From Dermacentor variabilis (lineage: Eukaryota > Arthropoda > Arachnida > Ixodida > Ixodidae): a DNA stretch of 64,000 bases. The position numbers were made by a program, and so were the translations under genes. The stretch covers positions 102,209,469 to 102,273,468 of the forward strand of contig NC_134574.1 in assembly GCF_050947875.1 (NCBI RefSeq). Direction: 5' to 3'. This document shows, piece after piece, positions 37,901 to 44,595 of this stretch (within the stretch, counting starts at the first letter, position 1; the number at the start of each line of letters is the position of its first letter). The notes beneath the pieces were generated by a model, which was given only the letters and a program-made list of their open reading frames with translations, was not told the DNA's origin and did not search any database.

Positions 37901-39376
37901 ATTAACATTGGGCCATCAACGGGAATATTTTTCGCTCGGATTTCAAGAAACCACGTATAGAGTGCCTTCTCCACTCTGTCAAAAGCAGCAGGGCGCACAC
38001 GACACGCTCCCAAGCGACTTTCCTCACCTGCTTTAAGCTTGATGTCCTGCTTCTTTTTTAACCACATACTTAAGGTACTCCGTGGAATGCCGAATGCGTC
38101 TGCCACGGAGGACTTCTTTTCTCCGTTCTTGACACGCCGGATTACCTCAAACTTCCTTGCTAAGTCCAGATTCTTCCTCTTATTTATGTTCACGGATGTC
38201 ATAGCTCACCAGATGACCGCAATCATACAAACTACACATGACACATTGAAACACAGGTACGCACAAGAAAATGCGCGATGCGCAGATGGAGCAGTCCAAG
38301 TGAAGCCTGTTCGAGCGGCAGTCAACGGGGCTGCGAAGGAACGACAAAGGGAAAAGAAAGAAGAGAGCAGGGAAAAAGATCGGCGGGATATGCCGTCGAA
38401 TATGCCCTCTCTGGCTGTCTTGTCTCCCCTGGCCCACGAGCGACAGTGCCGACCCAGGACTCTTTCTTCCTTTTCCCAGGAAGCGTGGCTTGGAAACGTT
38501 GCCGCGTCTCCGTGCCGCGCACTCTCTCCGCTGAGCTCCAATGGCCTTGCCCAATGCACACGCCGGCGGTACAGAAGGCGCGAGAGAGCTCGCGCTGGTG
38601 GGGCGCAAAAAGGGGGAAAGGCTCTGCGTCTTCGTTGCTAGGCGACAGCCGCGCATGCGCAGAGGAGGAGCCTGCTGACTGACTCTGCGGAAATGTTTTT
38701 CCCTGAGGACCGGACACGGATGTCTTTGGGAAAAGCGCACCTTCCAGGGGCACGGCGCGGCGTTCGATATATCGAATGTCCGACGAAAATGGAATTCGAT
38801 ATACTACACAATTGTCCTATACTTTTACATAGTATTTTCAAGGGGGTAATCTGTGTTTTCGATATAGCCAATAATTCGAAATATGCGGGTTCTATATATT
38901 CGGGTTCGACTGTATGCCTCATTAATAAAGTTTTAACCTTAAGCAGATTCACAAACTGGTAAATTCATTTTGCTTAATAAGTAAGTGCCAGTCTTGGTTA
39001 TGAGAAGGCTAATGTCACAACCAAGGTGCAGGTTTGGGACCGGAAATAGAATCAGTGTGCTCAATGTGGAAGTAAATTGATTGATAGATTGATTTTCTGA
39101 GCTATTATGGTCTACACACTGGCATGACTGTATGATCGGTTAATTTCTGGGCTCTTGCGGTTGTTCCGTAGGTACCACTGTCTGAGCGACGTCGTGGACC
39201 ATGTATTCCCGCCGCTGCACAACACCCTCGAGCTGGGCCCCGGCGGGACGCAGTCTTTCTCGGCGTGCGAGGAGTTCAGCTCATTTACCTACTGGCGGGA
39301 CCCGATAGCACCTGTCGAGATCGATATTGAAGAAGAGCCGATGAGCAACAAGCCCACCGGCAAGCCCAACAAATGA
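7743..39376 (+). CDS. Lpin: Lipin, Mg2+-dependent phosphatidate phosphatase (16 coding exons, 1065 aa)
   Basis: Lipins (EC 3.1.3.4) dephosphorylate phosphatidate to diacylglycerol at the ER membrane, feeding triacylglycerol and phospholipid synthesis; in mammals they also act as nuclear co-regulators. I joined exons at 7743-7922, 9639-9734, 11640-12472, 13458-13729, 14518-14686, 16893-17054, 18384-18548, 20645-20714, 21309-21434, 22165-22304, 23283-23454, 24965-25113, 26801-27040, 27647-27761, 35044-35147 and 39172-39376. All junctions are GT-AG and keep frame (3198 nt). Seen in the protein: N-LIP about residues 1-107; a Gln-rich run before a basic stretch at 242-257; WTWGELP at 403-409; SLCGG at 580-584; WWSW at 671-674; C-LIP from about 775 with DIDGT at 838-842, SARAIG at 883-888 and FGN...D at 958-964. 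The length is close to other arthropod lipins and longer than mammalian ones (about 900). The start is the family-typical Met with A at -3. No break or missing catalytic residue is visible. Confidence 0.96.
8147..8372 (+). repeat. tRNA-derived SINE, Ruka-like
   Basis: An A-box-like GGCCCAGTGGCC and B-box GGATTCGATTCC are followed by a SINE body ending near TAATCCCAGATATCA, which parallels the tail of the other copies. It lies in the intron between lipin exons 1 and 2. Confidence 0.65.
9030..9294. mobile_element. Short TIR element (MITE) with CATACCTGCCAAC ends
   Basis: CATACCTGCCAAC at the left end is mirrored by GTTGGCAGGTATG at the right end (265 bp apart). The interior is AT-rich and non-coding. 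A diverged relative of the left end is seen near 4760-4800 (TTTCTGCCAACTCTCC). Confidence 0.6.
9639..9734 (+). CDS. Lpin: Lipin coding exon 2 (N-LIP core)
   Basis: Thirty-two in-frame codons (residues 61-92) between acceptor AG 9637-9638 and donor GTAAGC at 9735. The exon carries [20 protein letters not shown] and GEAFFVEE. This is the second half of the N-LIP domain, and the EINGxxVxxHMKLGxxGEAFF pattern is diagnostic of lipins. Confidence 0.95.
11217..11469 (+). repeat. tRNA-derived SINE, Ruka-like, nearly full length
   Basis: A-box-like TGGTCGCTTAGTGG, B-box GGATTGAATCC at about 11269, then the conserved body (AGATGGTCAAAATT, GTCCCCCACTACGG) and AATTTTTTTTTT tail. Best preserved SINE of the window, located just upstream of lipin exon 3. 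Confidence 0.75.
11640..12472 (+). CDS. Lpin: Lipin coding exon 3 (end of N-LIP, Gln-rich run, basic NLS)
   Basis: The longest exon, 833 nt, covering residues 93-369 plus 2 nt of codon 370. It begins [11 protein letters not shown], the conserved end of N-LIP, and then turns low-complexity. A Q-rich run (about 225-241, encoded by mixed CAG/CAA) is followed by the basic stretch [16 protein letters not shown] (242-257), which matches the position of the lipin nuclear-localisation signal. An acidic and Ser/Pro-rich tract follows. Donor GTATGG is at 12473. A long open frame on the opposite strand (11654-12175) is only a shadow of this exon. Confidence 0.95.
13361..13415. repeat. (TAC)n-type trinucleotide microsatellite
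   Basis: Imperfect TAC/TGC trinucleotide tract ending about 42 bp upstream of lipin exon 4, so it sits between the branch-point region and the acceptor. Confidence 0.9.
13458..13729 (+). CDS. Lpin: Lipin coding exon 4 (SRPSSPKSD and WGELP motifs)
   Basis: Acceptor AG is at 13456-13457 and donor GTGAGT at 13730. The exon completes the split Ser codon 370 and continues [17 protein letters not shown]. It then carries WTWGELP (403-409), a short conserved island in the otherwise variable linker of lipins. It ends mid-codon with one nucleotide, matched by the next exon. A (TAC)n-like microsatellite lies immediately upstream in the intron. Confidence 0.93.
14518..14686 (+). CDS. Lpin: Lipin coding exon 5 (linker with FLDDLDP segment)
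   Basis: Acceptor AG 14516-14517, donor GTAAGG at 14687. It encodes residues about 461-516, including [18 protein letters not shown] and [20 protein letters not shown]. Phase (1 nt in, 2 nt out) fits both neighbours. The DLDP...ALYFPK pattern recurs in lipins ahead of the middle domain. Confidence 0.93.
14897..16056. mobile_element. Possible TIR DNA element
   Basis: TAATACCTCAGTCACACCGACA at the left corresponds, with about 16 of 22 matches, to the reverse complement of the right end (TGCCTGTGTGGCTTGCGTATTA). Both ends are followed inwards by CAAAGG-type motifs. An interior frame of 72 codons (15358-15576) has no recognised domain. It lies in the intron between lipin exons 5 and 6. Confidence 0.4.
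16893..17054 (+). CDS. Lpin: Lipin coding exon 6 (Ser/Asp-rich linker)
   Basis: Acceptor AG 16891-16892, donor GTGACC at 17055; 162 nt, residues about 517-570. The composition is rich in Ser, Asp and Pro with many possible phosphosites (for example [11 protein letters not shown]). It has no strong family motif. It is assigned because phase matches on both sides and it lies between two certain lipin exons. The donor is weaker than the other donors in the gene. Confidence 0.85.
18384..18548 (+). CDS. Lpin: Lipin coding exon 7 (middle domain, SLCGG)
   Basis: Acceptor AG 18382-18383, donor GTACGT at 18549. It encodes [16 protein letters not shown] (SLCGG at 580-584) and the [17 protein letters not shown] end. 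This is the conserved middle region of lipins that precedes the tyrosine-rich KYYNW segment in the next exon. Confidence 0.95.
18806..18890. repeat. Fragment of a dispersed repeat (ATCATC...CTGCAGGACGAAGGCCTCTCC)
   Basis: CATCATAATCATCAGCC followed by CACTGCAGGACGAAGGCC and CTCTCCCTGCGATCTCC is a motif I associate with retroelement-derived repeats dispersed in tick and other arthropod genomes. Only this short piece is present here. The attribution is from memory. Confidence 0.4.
19605..19982. repeat. Tandem duplication, 189-bp unit
   Basis: The unit beginning CGCAGCAGCGTATGCTGC at 19605 recurs nearly unchanged at 19794. A third partial, diverged copy continues to about 20030 (GAGCGGTGGTTCAGAACCCC against GAAGTGGTTCAGGGCCC). 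It lies in the intron between lipin exons 7 and 8. Confidence 0.85.
20645..20714 (+). CDS. Lpin: Lipin coding exon 8 (KYYNW microexon)
   Basis: A 70-nt exon between AG 20643-20644 and donor GTAAGA at 20715. It completes K626 and reads [19 protein letters not shown] and then PLPE. The exon is too short to be seen as an open frame on its own; it is certain because it joins both neighbours in phase and matches the lipin middle domain. Confidence 0.94.
21309..21434 (+). CDS. Lpin: Lipin coding exon 9 (Lys-rich, WWSW M-Lip motif)
   Basis: Acceptor AG 21307-21308, donor GTAGGC at 21435; 42 whole codons (650-691). It contains [17 protein letters not shown]. The Lys run followed by WWSW corresponds to the M-Lip region of lipins, which in mammals is implicated in oligomerisation and membrane association. 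Confidence 0.94.
22165..22304 (+). CDS. Lpin: Lipin coding exon 10 (acidic linker)
   Basis: Acceptor AG 22163-22164 after CCCTTGC, donor GTAAGA at 22305. Residues 692-737 form an acidic linker ([14 protein letters not shown]...). It lacks a diagnostic motif but fits phase (0 in, 2 out) between exons 9 and 11. It could be alternatively spliced only together with exon 11, since removing it alone would break the frame. Confidence 0.85.
22479..22499. repeat. Poly-G tract
   Basis: A run of about 18 G interrupted by one A in the intron between exons 10 and 11. Such tracts can form G-quadruplexes and are also prone to assembly error. Confidence 0.8.
23283..23454 (+). CDS. Lpin: Lipin coding exon 11 (start of C-LIP)
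   Basis: Acceptor AG 23281-23282, donor GTGAGC at 23455. After an acidic Ser-rich part it reads [13 protein letters not shown] (ending at residue 795), the conserved entry into the C-terminal lipin (LNS2) catalytic domain. Confidence 0.94.
23590..23835 (+). repeat. tRNA-derived SINE, Ruka-like
   Basis: B-box GGGTTCAGTCC at about 23641, body with GGTGGTCAAAATTAATGCC and GTCCCCCACTATGG, ending in an (AAT)n tail at 23811-23833. It lies 136 bp downstream of lipin exon 11. Confidence 0.75.
23868..24104 (+). pseudogene. Short ORF with a zinc-finger-like C-terminus, probably a transposon or gene fragment
   Basis: The last part reads [17 protein letters not shown] followed by NLDRHLPK and a stop. 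The C-x2-C-x(n)-H spacing recalls BED or C2H2-type fingers of transposase-derived proteins, but only one possible His ligand set can be placed. It has no start context and no flanking TIR, and the intron location argues against a functional gene. Confidence 0.25.
24965..25113 (+). CDS. Lpin: Lipin coding exon 12 (catalytic DxDxT)
   Basis: Acceptor AG 24963-24964, donor GTGAGA at 25114. It carries [17 protein letters not shown], then [20 protein letters not shown]838 and D840 of DIDGT are the HAD-superfamily nucleophile and acid/base of phosphatidate phosphatases; both are present, so the encoded enzyme should be catalytically competent. Confidence 0.97.
26801..27040 (+). CDS. Lpin: Lipin coding exon 13 (LGHIM and SARAIG motifs)
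   Basis: Acceptor AG 26799-26800, donor GTGAGC at 27041; 240 nt. It begins [19 protein letters not shown], where L849-M853 (LGHIM) sits at the place of the LxxIL co-regulator motif of mammalian lipins. SARAIG (883-888) is the second HAD motif. [18 protein letters not shown] closes the exon. GC content is much higher than in the flanking introns. Confidence 0.97.
27647..27761 (+). CDS. Lpin: Lipin coding exon 14 ([14 protein letters not shown] motif III)
   Basis: Acceptor AG 27645-27646, donor GTGAGT at 27762. The exon reads [19 protein letters not shown] and then [13 protein letters not shown]. The Lys-rich KKPEEFK is the HAD lysine region, and FGN (958-960) begins the last acidic motif, completed by D964 in the next exon. 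The following intron is 7.3 kb and loaded with mobile elements. Confidence 0.96.
28438..29458. mobile_element. Large fold-back (inverted repeat) element
   Basis: The left arm (about 28438-28830) and right arm (about 29076-29458) are inverted copies. Examples: CAGCCAGCGAAGCGAG on the right matches CTCGCTTCGCTGGCTG on the left, and the outer ends TTGCTGTGCATT / AATGCACAGCAA also match. Arms are about 390 bp, separated by a spacer of about 240 bp. No transposase is seen. It lies in the intron between exons 14 and 15. Confidence 0.8.
29530..29605 (-). repeat. tRNA-derived SINE fragment
   Basis: On the minus strand GGTGCAGAGATTGAACGTC and GGGGCTCAAATCC resemble A- and B-boxes about 40 bp apart. 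This is a head-only fragment, not a foldable tRNA gene. Confidence 0.45.
29720..30150. repeat. Degenerate TCGTCA/GTCATC-type minisatellite, left part
   Basis: About 430 bp in which GTCATC, TCGTCA and CACACC words recur without a fixed period. The same composition resumes at 32318-32560, on the far side of the Tigger-like insertion, so this was originally one array of roughly 670 bp. Confidence 0.7.
30153..32315 (-). mobile_element. Pogo/Tigger-like DNA transposon 1
   Basis: Ends CAGTTGAGCCCGCTTATAACG (left) and, inverted, CGGTTGAGCCCACATATAACG (right). It is flanked by TA at 30151-30152 and 32316-32317, as expected for the Tc1/mariner superfamily. The interior encodes a decayed pogo-type transposase on the minus strand. 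It is inserted in a TCGTCA-type repeat array inside a lipin intron, antisense to lipin. Confidence 0.88.
30273..31690 (-). pseudogene. Decayed pogo/Tigger transposase
   Basis: Several frame-shifted pieces on the minus strand together follow a pogo transposase. Near 31640 there is a helix-turn-helix [15 protein letters not shown]; then a CENP-B-like segment ([17 protein letters not shown]); then [20 protein letters not shown] and [17 protein letters not shown]; then [10 protein letters not shown] with the second catalytic Asp. The position of the first Asp reads NAAET instead of NADET, and the frame breaks on both sides of it. A C-terminal-like [13 protein letters not shown] remains at about 30720. 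Non-functional. Confidence 0.85.
32318..32560. repeat. Degenerate TCGTCA/GTCATC-type minisatellite, right part
   Basis: Continuation of the array at 29720-30150 interrupted by the Tigger-like element; it begins directly at the right TA. Confidence 0.65.
33253..34866. mobile_element. Unclassified TIR element, CAGGGTGTCTACC family (copy 1)
   Basis: AGGGTGTCTACC at the left is the exact inverse of GGTAGACACCCT at the right. CATAACC(A) directly flanks both sides (33246-33253 and 34867-34874), a 7-8 bp target duplication. Sub-terminal CTCAGGGAA words occur several times in the same orientation near both ends. The interior (1.6 kb) shares long stretches with 45496-47180 and 39975-40850. No recognisable transposase. 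An 8-bp duplication would fit hAT or P-type elements. Confidence 0.8.
35044..35147 (+). CDS. Lpin: Lipin coding exon 15 (VGIP...NPKGEL)
   Basis: Acceptor AG 35042-35043, donor GTAAGT at 35148; 104 nt. It reads [20 protein letters not shown] followed by KGELKLEL. D964 is the HAD motif IV acidic residue. The exon sits alone between a 7.3-kb and a 4.0-kb intron, each hosting a pogo-like transposon. Confidence 0.95.
35176..35330 (+). repeat. tRNA-derived SINE fragment
   Basis: GGGTTCGATTCC (about 35214) is a perfect B-box, preceded by an A-box-like segment. It lies 30 bp after lipin exon 15. Confidence 0.55.
36507..38912 (-). mobile_element. Pogo/Tigger-like DNA transposon 2
   Basis: The left end starts CAGTCGAAACAGGATATATA and the right end, inverted, starts CAGTCGAACCCGAATATATA. 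TA lies on each side (36505-36506 and 38913-38914). TTCGATATA words recur near both ends. It contains a largely readable transposase on the minus strand and a CpG-rich segment at about 38270-38750 upstream of it, possibly its promoter. It lies in the intron between lipin exons 15 and 16, antisense to lipin. Confidence 0.92.
36681..38202 (-). pseudogene. Recently broken pogo/Tigger transposase
   Basis: From Met at 38202 the frame encodes a CENP-B-type helix-turn-helix ([19 protein letters not shown]), a second DNA-binding half ([19 protein letters not shown]), then the DDE core: [16 protein letters not shown] (first Asp), [13 protein letters not shown] (second Asp) and ARLQPLD (third Asp). It is interrupted by in-frame TAG stops at 37456-37458 and 37273-37275 and by a frameshift near 37010-37060, after which an acidic C-terminal part continues to 36681. 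All three catalytic Asp codons survive. Long open segments suggest a younger element than the copy at 30153. Confidence 0.93.
39172..39376 (+). CDS. Lpin: Lipin coding exon 16 (C-terminus and stop)
   Basis: Acceptor AG 39170-39171 after TTGTTCCGT; stop TGA at 39374-39376. It reads [16 protein letters not shown], then [13 protein letters not shown], the conserved lipin C-terminal end, followed by a short acidic and Pro/Lys-rich tail that is not conserved. The 3' UTR follows directly. Confidence 0.95.
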
Positions 39377-39549
39377 GGTGGAGGGAGGCATGCCTATTGT
39401 GCCAGCCACAGTGTGTGGTTGGCTGCCCCCCTTCTCCTTCCACGGGTATCGCCAACGTCTGTCTAGTCGCCGGGTGAGTGTTGATGTTCTGCTGGCATAA
39501 GGTTGGCATACTCGCTCACAAGTACACTGACCCATACTCGCATAAGACT

Positions 39550-39970
39550 CGTCTCAAAGGCATGAGAAGAGCATTGGTGAGTGATCAACGGTGTGAGTGG
39601 ATGTGACGATAAACAGGAGTGAGTGCCGGTTAACTTGAGCTTTAATCAAAGTCAGTGATGGTAATTTTAATGGACATGAGCGTGAATGTGTGTGACTGTC
39701 GCTGAATGTGACTGGATGTGAGCATGGACGTGAGTGAGAAATGGTGATGTGCGCAAAGTGGACACCACACAGAGAAGACTAAACACAATAGCCAATTTGT
39801 TGTGTTGGTTTTCTTCTCTGTGTAGTGTCCATTTTGCGTACAACAAGTTTATTTCTGAATATCGCCAACTAGCTCAACACCGTGTCGTTTTTGGAATATC
39901 TGAGTGAGTGCCTGTGAGTGGGATCACAGGTGGTTATAAACATCAGTGTCAGTAAGTGAGAATGAAAGTG
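39550..39970. repeat. GTGAGTG-rich degenerate minisatellite
   Basis: GAGTG, GTGAGTG and TGAATGTG words recur over about 420 bp right after the lipin stop. The segment GTGCCGGTTAACTTGAGC...AAAGTCAGTGATGG resembles the 95-bp repeat near 5118 (GTACCGGTTAGCACGAG..., TTAAAGTCAGTGAC), indicating a related family on both sides of the gene. Confidence 0.6.
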
Positions 39971-39974
39971 ATTA

Positions 39975-40850
39975 CAGTCTACTGATTTTTCGGGCCTGCC
40001 TGATAATTCAGATGCCTTCATGGCACCGGCATGTACTCCATAGACTCAATGTATATGGATGCGTGAAATTTTGGACCCTGAAACAAACACTTTGCCGTCC
40101 AATTTTTGTTACTTTTTTCCGCGACCACAGCTCTGAAACGACATTAATTGAAGCCATTGCCGCGGCCATTCTCACAAGCCAGTCCACTGGCACCTGTAGT
40201 AGTCGTTTTGTGCTCTTTAGGCCTAACTGCTGCGGTGCCGTGTTTTTCATTTGTAGGACTCGCCGCTGTCGGTAATGGCGTTGACTACGCCTTTGTCATC
40301 CTCCTCACCAATTGCATTGAAGCACGGAAACCATGGCTTTGCATAATGACGGTTCCCGACAGTCAGTTTCGCCGCAATACAGTGGTGTTATGTGGTCATG
40401 CATACGCAGTGTACTGTGGTGAAGCATACAAAGAGTGCAAAGGAACCACTTTAAGGCAGCATAAAATCTTTTCTTTAGTTATACTCATCTGCAGGCTCCT
40501 GTCGCACTATGAACACCAAGACACCTAAAGCATTGCAAAAATCTGGTTTGCCTAAGTCGCATTCACCACAATAGAACAGCATTACATGGTGATGCGTACG
40601 CAATGTTTTGCAGTGAAGCATACCAATAGTTAAAAAAGGGCAAATGTCACACGTAATAAATTGTGTTATATACCTGCCGTCTGTCACAGTACGAGCACCG
40701 AGACACCTAATAATTGTGCTGGCAGGCCTTCAAAGCTATTTTGCATGTGGCTGTGGCGATTTGAGCCCTTCAGGGTAGTTAAAGGCAGGCATTAGTTCTT
40801 TCGGATGTTTTTGCGGTCTCTAGGGGATTCGAAAAATTGGATCTTGAGTG
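39975..40850. mobile_element. Internal fragment of the CAGGGTGTCTACC family
   Basis: It shares with 33480-34150 and 45710-46440 a series of landmarks in the same order: ACTCCATAG(A)CTCAATGTATATGG, TGTCACAGTACGAGCACCGA, GGCAGGCCTTC and a GAGCCCTTCAGGG-type segment. Both termini are missing. Confidence 0.65.
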
Positions 40851-43800
40851 CGTGTTTGCAAGTGTGTAGTGCCAGAAGGGTGAAAGTCTGAGCAAATTGA
40901 TGTGTTAACCATTGTTCCCATGCCAACTGAAGCGCCATGCATTTGCAGCTCCCACAGACACTAGCGCCAAGGTTTGCTCGTGTAAATGTAGTAGGAAACT
41001 CGATGATCAAGAGTCTGCACATTGAGGGACGCTTCAACTCCTCCTTACTAAGGAAACATATGAGGGATTTTCGGACACAGACATAAAGCGTGCTAGTTCG
41101 ACACTGAGTATCTGGAGTCCCAGTGTCGCAAACATGGAGTCTCTTATAGTTGCATAGAGGGAAAACTGGCGCTGGTGTGCTGTGATATGCATTCCCAAGA
41201 ATGCATGGAAGTAGTGGCTTCAGATTGTCATGTTTTGTTGGAGAACCAAGACACTGTGGAGATTCGTCTGGCTAGCAATGCTCCGTCTGACGCAGTGGTT
41301 CATTCTTGACTAAAATAGCGTGTATAATGCAATTTCCTTGTTTTCTTTAATAGTGTGTAAAAATTTATATCTTATTATCATTATTATTATATTATTATTA
41401 AGCCACGAGAATTTGTGCTGGTTAGCGCAGTTATCTCAAATGTGAACAGTACCAGCAGGCCCCTGAAGTAGGAAGAAAAACAACAAAGTCTGTGCTCACT
41501 GTGAGCCAGTTTCAATCTTTTGTTTTTGTTTCCTTTGCTTGTATTAAATGTGAGTAAACAAAGGAAGAAAAATTGTCACAGCCAAGAAAATACTTTATAT
41601 TACAATTTCATTGGAAAAAAAGCTTTATTTGTGTGGAAACGACTATTTTAAGACTGGCCTTGCAAACTCACATCTCTGCATTGCCACGGGGGCACAGTGG
41701 CCATTAGTAACCTCACACAAGACAGTGCCACCTGATTTCCAACTTGTTAACATCATTAAAACATCCACGGCAGCAACGACCACTGTTCATTTGTAAAGTG
41801 AATCAAATACCCAAAACGTGCAAACCAAACTACAGCCAAACTGACCTGGTGCTTTTCGTTATTTTCACGCAGGTTCTCTCACTCACAGTCACCCATGCGC
41901 CATCCTTCCCCCCCTTCTAAGCCAGCCAAGAAGTGGGCCAGGCAACAAGCACCAAAGACTTACTGTGCCCTCCTCCTTCTCGCCATCCTCTCTCACTTCA
42001 CTGTCCTACCATTTGCCAGCATCCTCCATCATCGTCGTCGAAGACTTTGTCACACAGCCGTCGAACGAAGATGTGAACAAATCGTAGTCTACAATGCCGG
42101 AGGCCTGTCCATTCGTTCTGTGATACTTGGTTTGTTAGTTCTTCCCTTCTTCTTTCGCGCCGATGTCGGAACGAGTAGCGAAAAAAGAAAGAGCTTCGAA
42201 TACAGCCGGTAGTTTAGAAGGGCTGGACCTTTCTGGACCCGAGGATTGCCAAACTAACGCAAGAAGTGCATCACTTAATGCGCAATTAATATATAATTGT
42301 TCTCTGCCCGGTTTTCCTGGGATCGTAGATTTATCTGCAGTAAAGATTTAAGAACAGTCACGGTTATTTAAAGGCTATTACAAGACAGTCCCAGCAAAGG
42401 ATTCGAATGCCTTCCGTCTCTCATTTTGACTTCGAATATAAGATGACTTGAAGCATTTAGGAAATGACGCATATGTTATCACACACCGCATTTGGATTTG
42501 CAAGCAATGCAAGCCATAAAAACAGAGGATTACTGTCATATTCTTTTTCTATTGGTGTATCTTTACTGTTTCTTCAATGGCTACAAAGAGTTTCTGATAC
42601 CTTTGAAAATATTTCTCAAAGTTTCATCAGATTATGCTCACACACAACTTGGCTTGTCAGTATCGTTCTTGCAGTTGCCAAATGTTGTTGCAACACTCAT
42701 TTTCTCTTTTCTTCTATTGTCATCACACTACTTATGTTTGATATTTCCACTTAAGGTAGATCCTTGAGGTATTGTTTTCATTATTTTTGATATATAAAGT
42801 TGTGTTAACCAGCGTAATAATCACCCACGTGCATTTCATCCGGTGCTTTCTGTATGCACGCTCGCATTTATTTAAGAGACAGCTTTAGTTTGGTGTGCCT
42901 AGTGCAATAGCGGGCTCGAAATGCCCATGTGCAAAAACCTATTAGGTGACTGTCGTTGTAACACTTGCTTTTTACTGGTAACATGCCCATGAGTGCTCAA
43001 CGTTTAACACGCACATGCAATTTTTTAGATTTAACGCTTACCAGCTTTGCATGGTTCACGTAAATTAAGTGGCAACATGGCAGCTGTCCTGGCTGCTCAC
43101 TTTGAACTGAATTTGGCCATTGTAGTATTGACTTCGTTCGTCCAAATTAGTGTGTAAAATGGCTCTCGCTTAGTCACAGGCCGCTTTGACGGCAGAGCAT
43201 TTGGATAATTTTGCGGCGTCTTCGAGACCGTTTTCGAACATCTAATTTCAAACGCTTTGAGGCCTAACAAGAGAATTGTCTAGAGTGACAGCACCACCCA
43301 TCGGCGATGTCGAGAGCTAGGCGCGACAAAACATGGTCTCGGAGATCTGGTAATCTCAGAGGCCATAGATGGCAGGCTTGTACTGATTTCGCCGTACATG
43401 CAGGCATGGAAGGTACAAATACAACGCACTGCTGGCTGTAATTGTGCTTTCTTTCAGACTTCTCGCACACATGAACACACTTGACTTGGCGAATCATTAA
43501 AATCACTTATGTGTATCATCTATGCAAAATTAGAAGCTTAAAAGAATAGTGTTTTTGGGATGTAAACAATATCGCGCTATACTAAAACTCACTTCCCGCA
43601 AAATTCGTTTGCAGAACAGTAATGCTACTTCCCCACCCACTATTATGCTAGCATTAAACTAAAACTGTCTAATGTTTCAGTTCCTTATTAGTTACTGTGT
43701 TGTTTTCACCATGTGATGTGCTCATTTTGGCACCTTAGGAGAGAGTAGTATATAATAAATATGATCCTAGCTGTTGAAGAACTGCTTTGTTTAGTTAAAT

Positions 43801-44201
43801 GAGTATCAGGGTCAATTAACAATATGTGAGAGTTGTAGCCTTTCTCCAAATGGCTGAGTTTTTATACTATATGTACTTTTTTTTTTCTGTGATGAAGTCA
43901 TGGTCCATTCCTTGTCTAAATGTCAGCACAAGGCTGGTACCTGTGTTTGACTATCATTTATAGTATTCTGTTATTTGTTTGCAAAAGTGCAGAGATCTTT
44001 GCATGTTTTTTTTCTTCCAAGTCTAGGATTGTACGTTGGTAGTTCTTTTAACAGTGTTTTTTTTTTTTTATTGATGAAGCACATTTATTAGTGTAAATAC
44101 TTGCAGCTTGCAAAGACATGCATTGTTTCATGCCCAGTGTTGTACGGTGAACCCGTTTTTCTCTTCCCCACCACTACTTGGGTGTGTTGTTTATTTCTGT
44201 T

Positions 44202-44207
44202 AATAAA
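44202..44207 (+). terminator. Candidate polyadenylation signal AATAAA
   Basis: AATAAATG followed within 15-35 bases by a TTGTT / T-rich segment. Possible lipin or other transcript end; 4.8 kb from the lipin stop, so uncertain. Confidence 0.25.
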
Positions 44208-44565
44208 TGTTGTTATTACAGACCCACTGTTTTTTTTGTTGAACAGTTTCGTTAATGTTAGAACAACCCTTGCCCCTTTTGTTGAACTGAATTGCAGGGT
44301 TTTCTTACCATAGGCCCTTGACAGTGTTCGTAACATTTCTTTTTTGACAGAGTCACCAGGTCGCTACTCATAACACTTTAACTTAGCAGAAAGTCGCTCT
44401 GTGATGACGATGATGACTTGCTCAGATTTTTTGAAATGCCAGTTATGTGGGAGCATTGGAGTGTCAAAATCGAAAAAAGTGCACGTGTGTAAAGTTTGAG
44501 AGGCCAGTCACATGGTAGAGGTACAGAGGGGATGGGAGGGCTTAGATGAGTGTGTATTTTAATAT

Positions 44566-44595
44566 ATATATGTGTATATATATATATATATATAG
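44566..44595. repeat. Interrupted (TA)n microsatellite
   Basis: TA units with one GTG interruption, about 30 bp. Confidence 0.9.

Larger units (their letters stand above)
39377..44240 (+). other. Lipin 3' UTR grading into intergenic DNA
   Basis: No further coding exon follows the lipin stop. AATAAA candidates are at 43754-43759 and 44202-44207, the latter followed by a GT/T-rich stretch (44208-44240); one at about 40656 lies inside a repeat fragment. Many ATTTA pentamers are scattered through the AT-rich part. The real transcript end cannot be fixed from sequence alone. Confidence 0.35.

Noticed and set aside
38039..38641. 200-codon plus-strand frame
   Set aside because: Lies opposite the Tigger-like transposase start and across its CpG-rich upstream part; low-complexity Arg/Ala-rich translation without domain.
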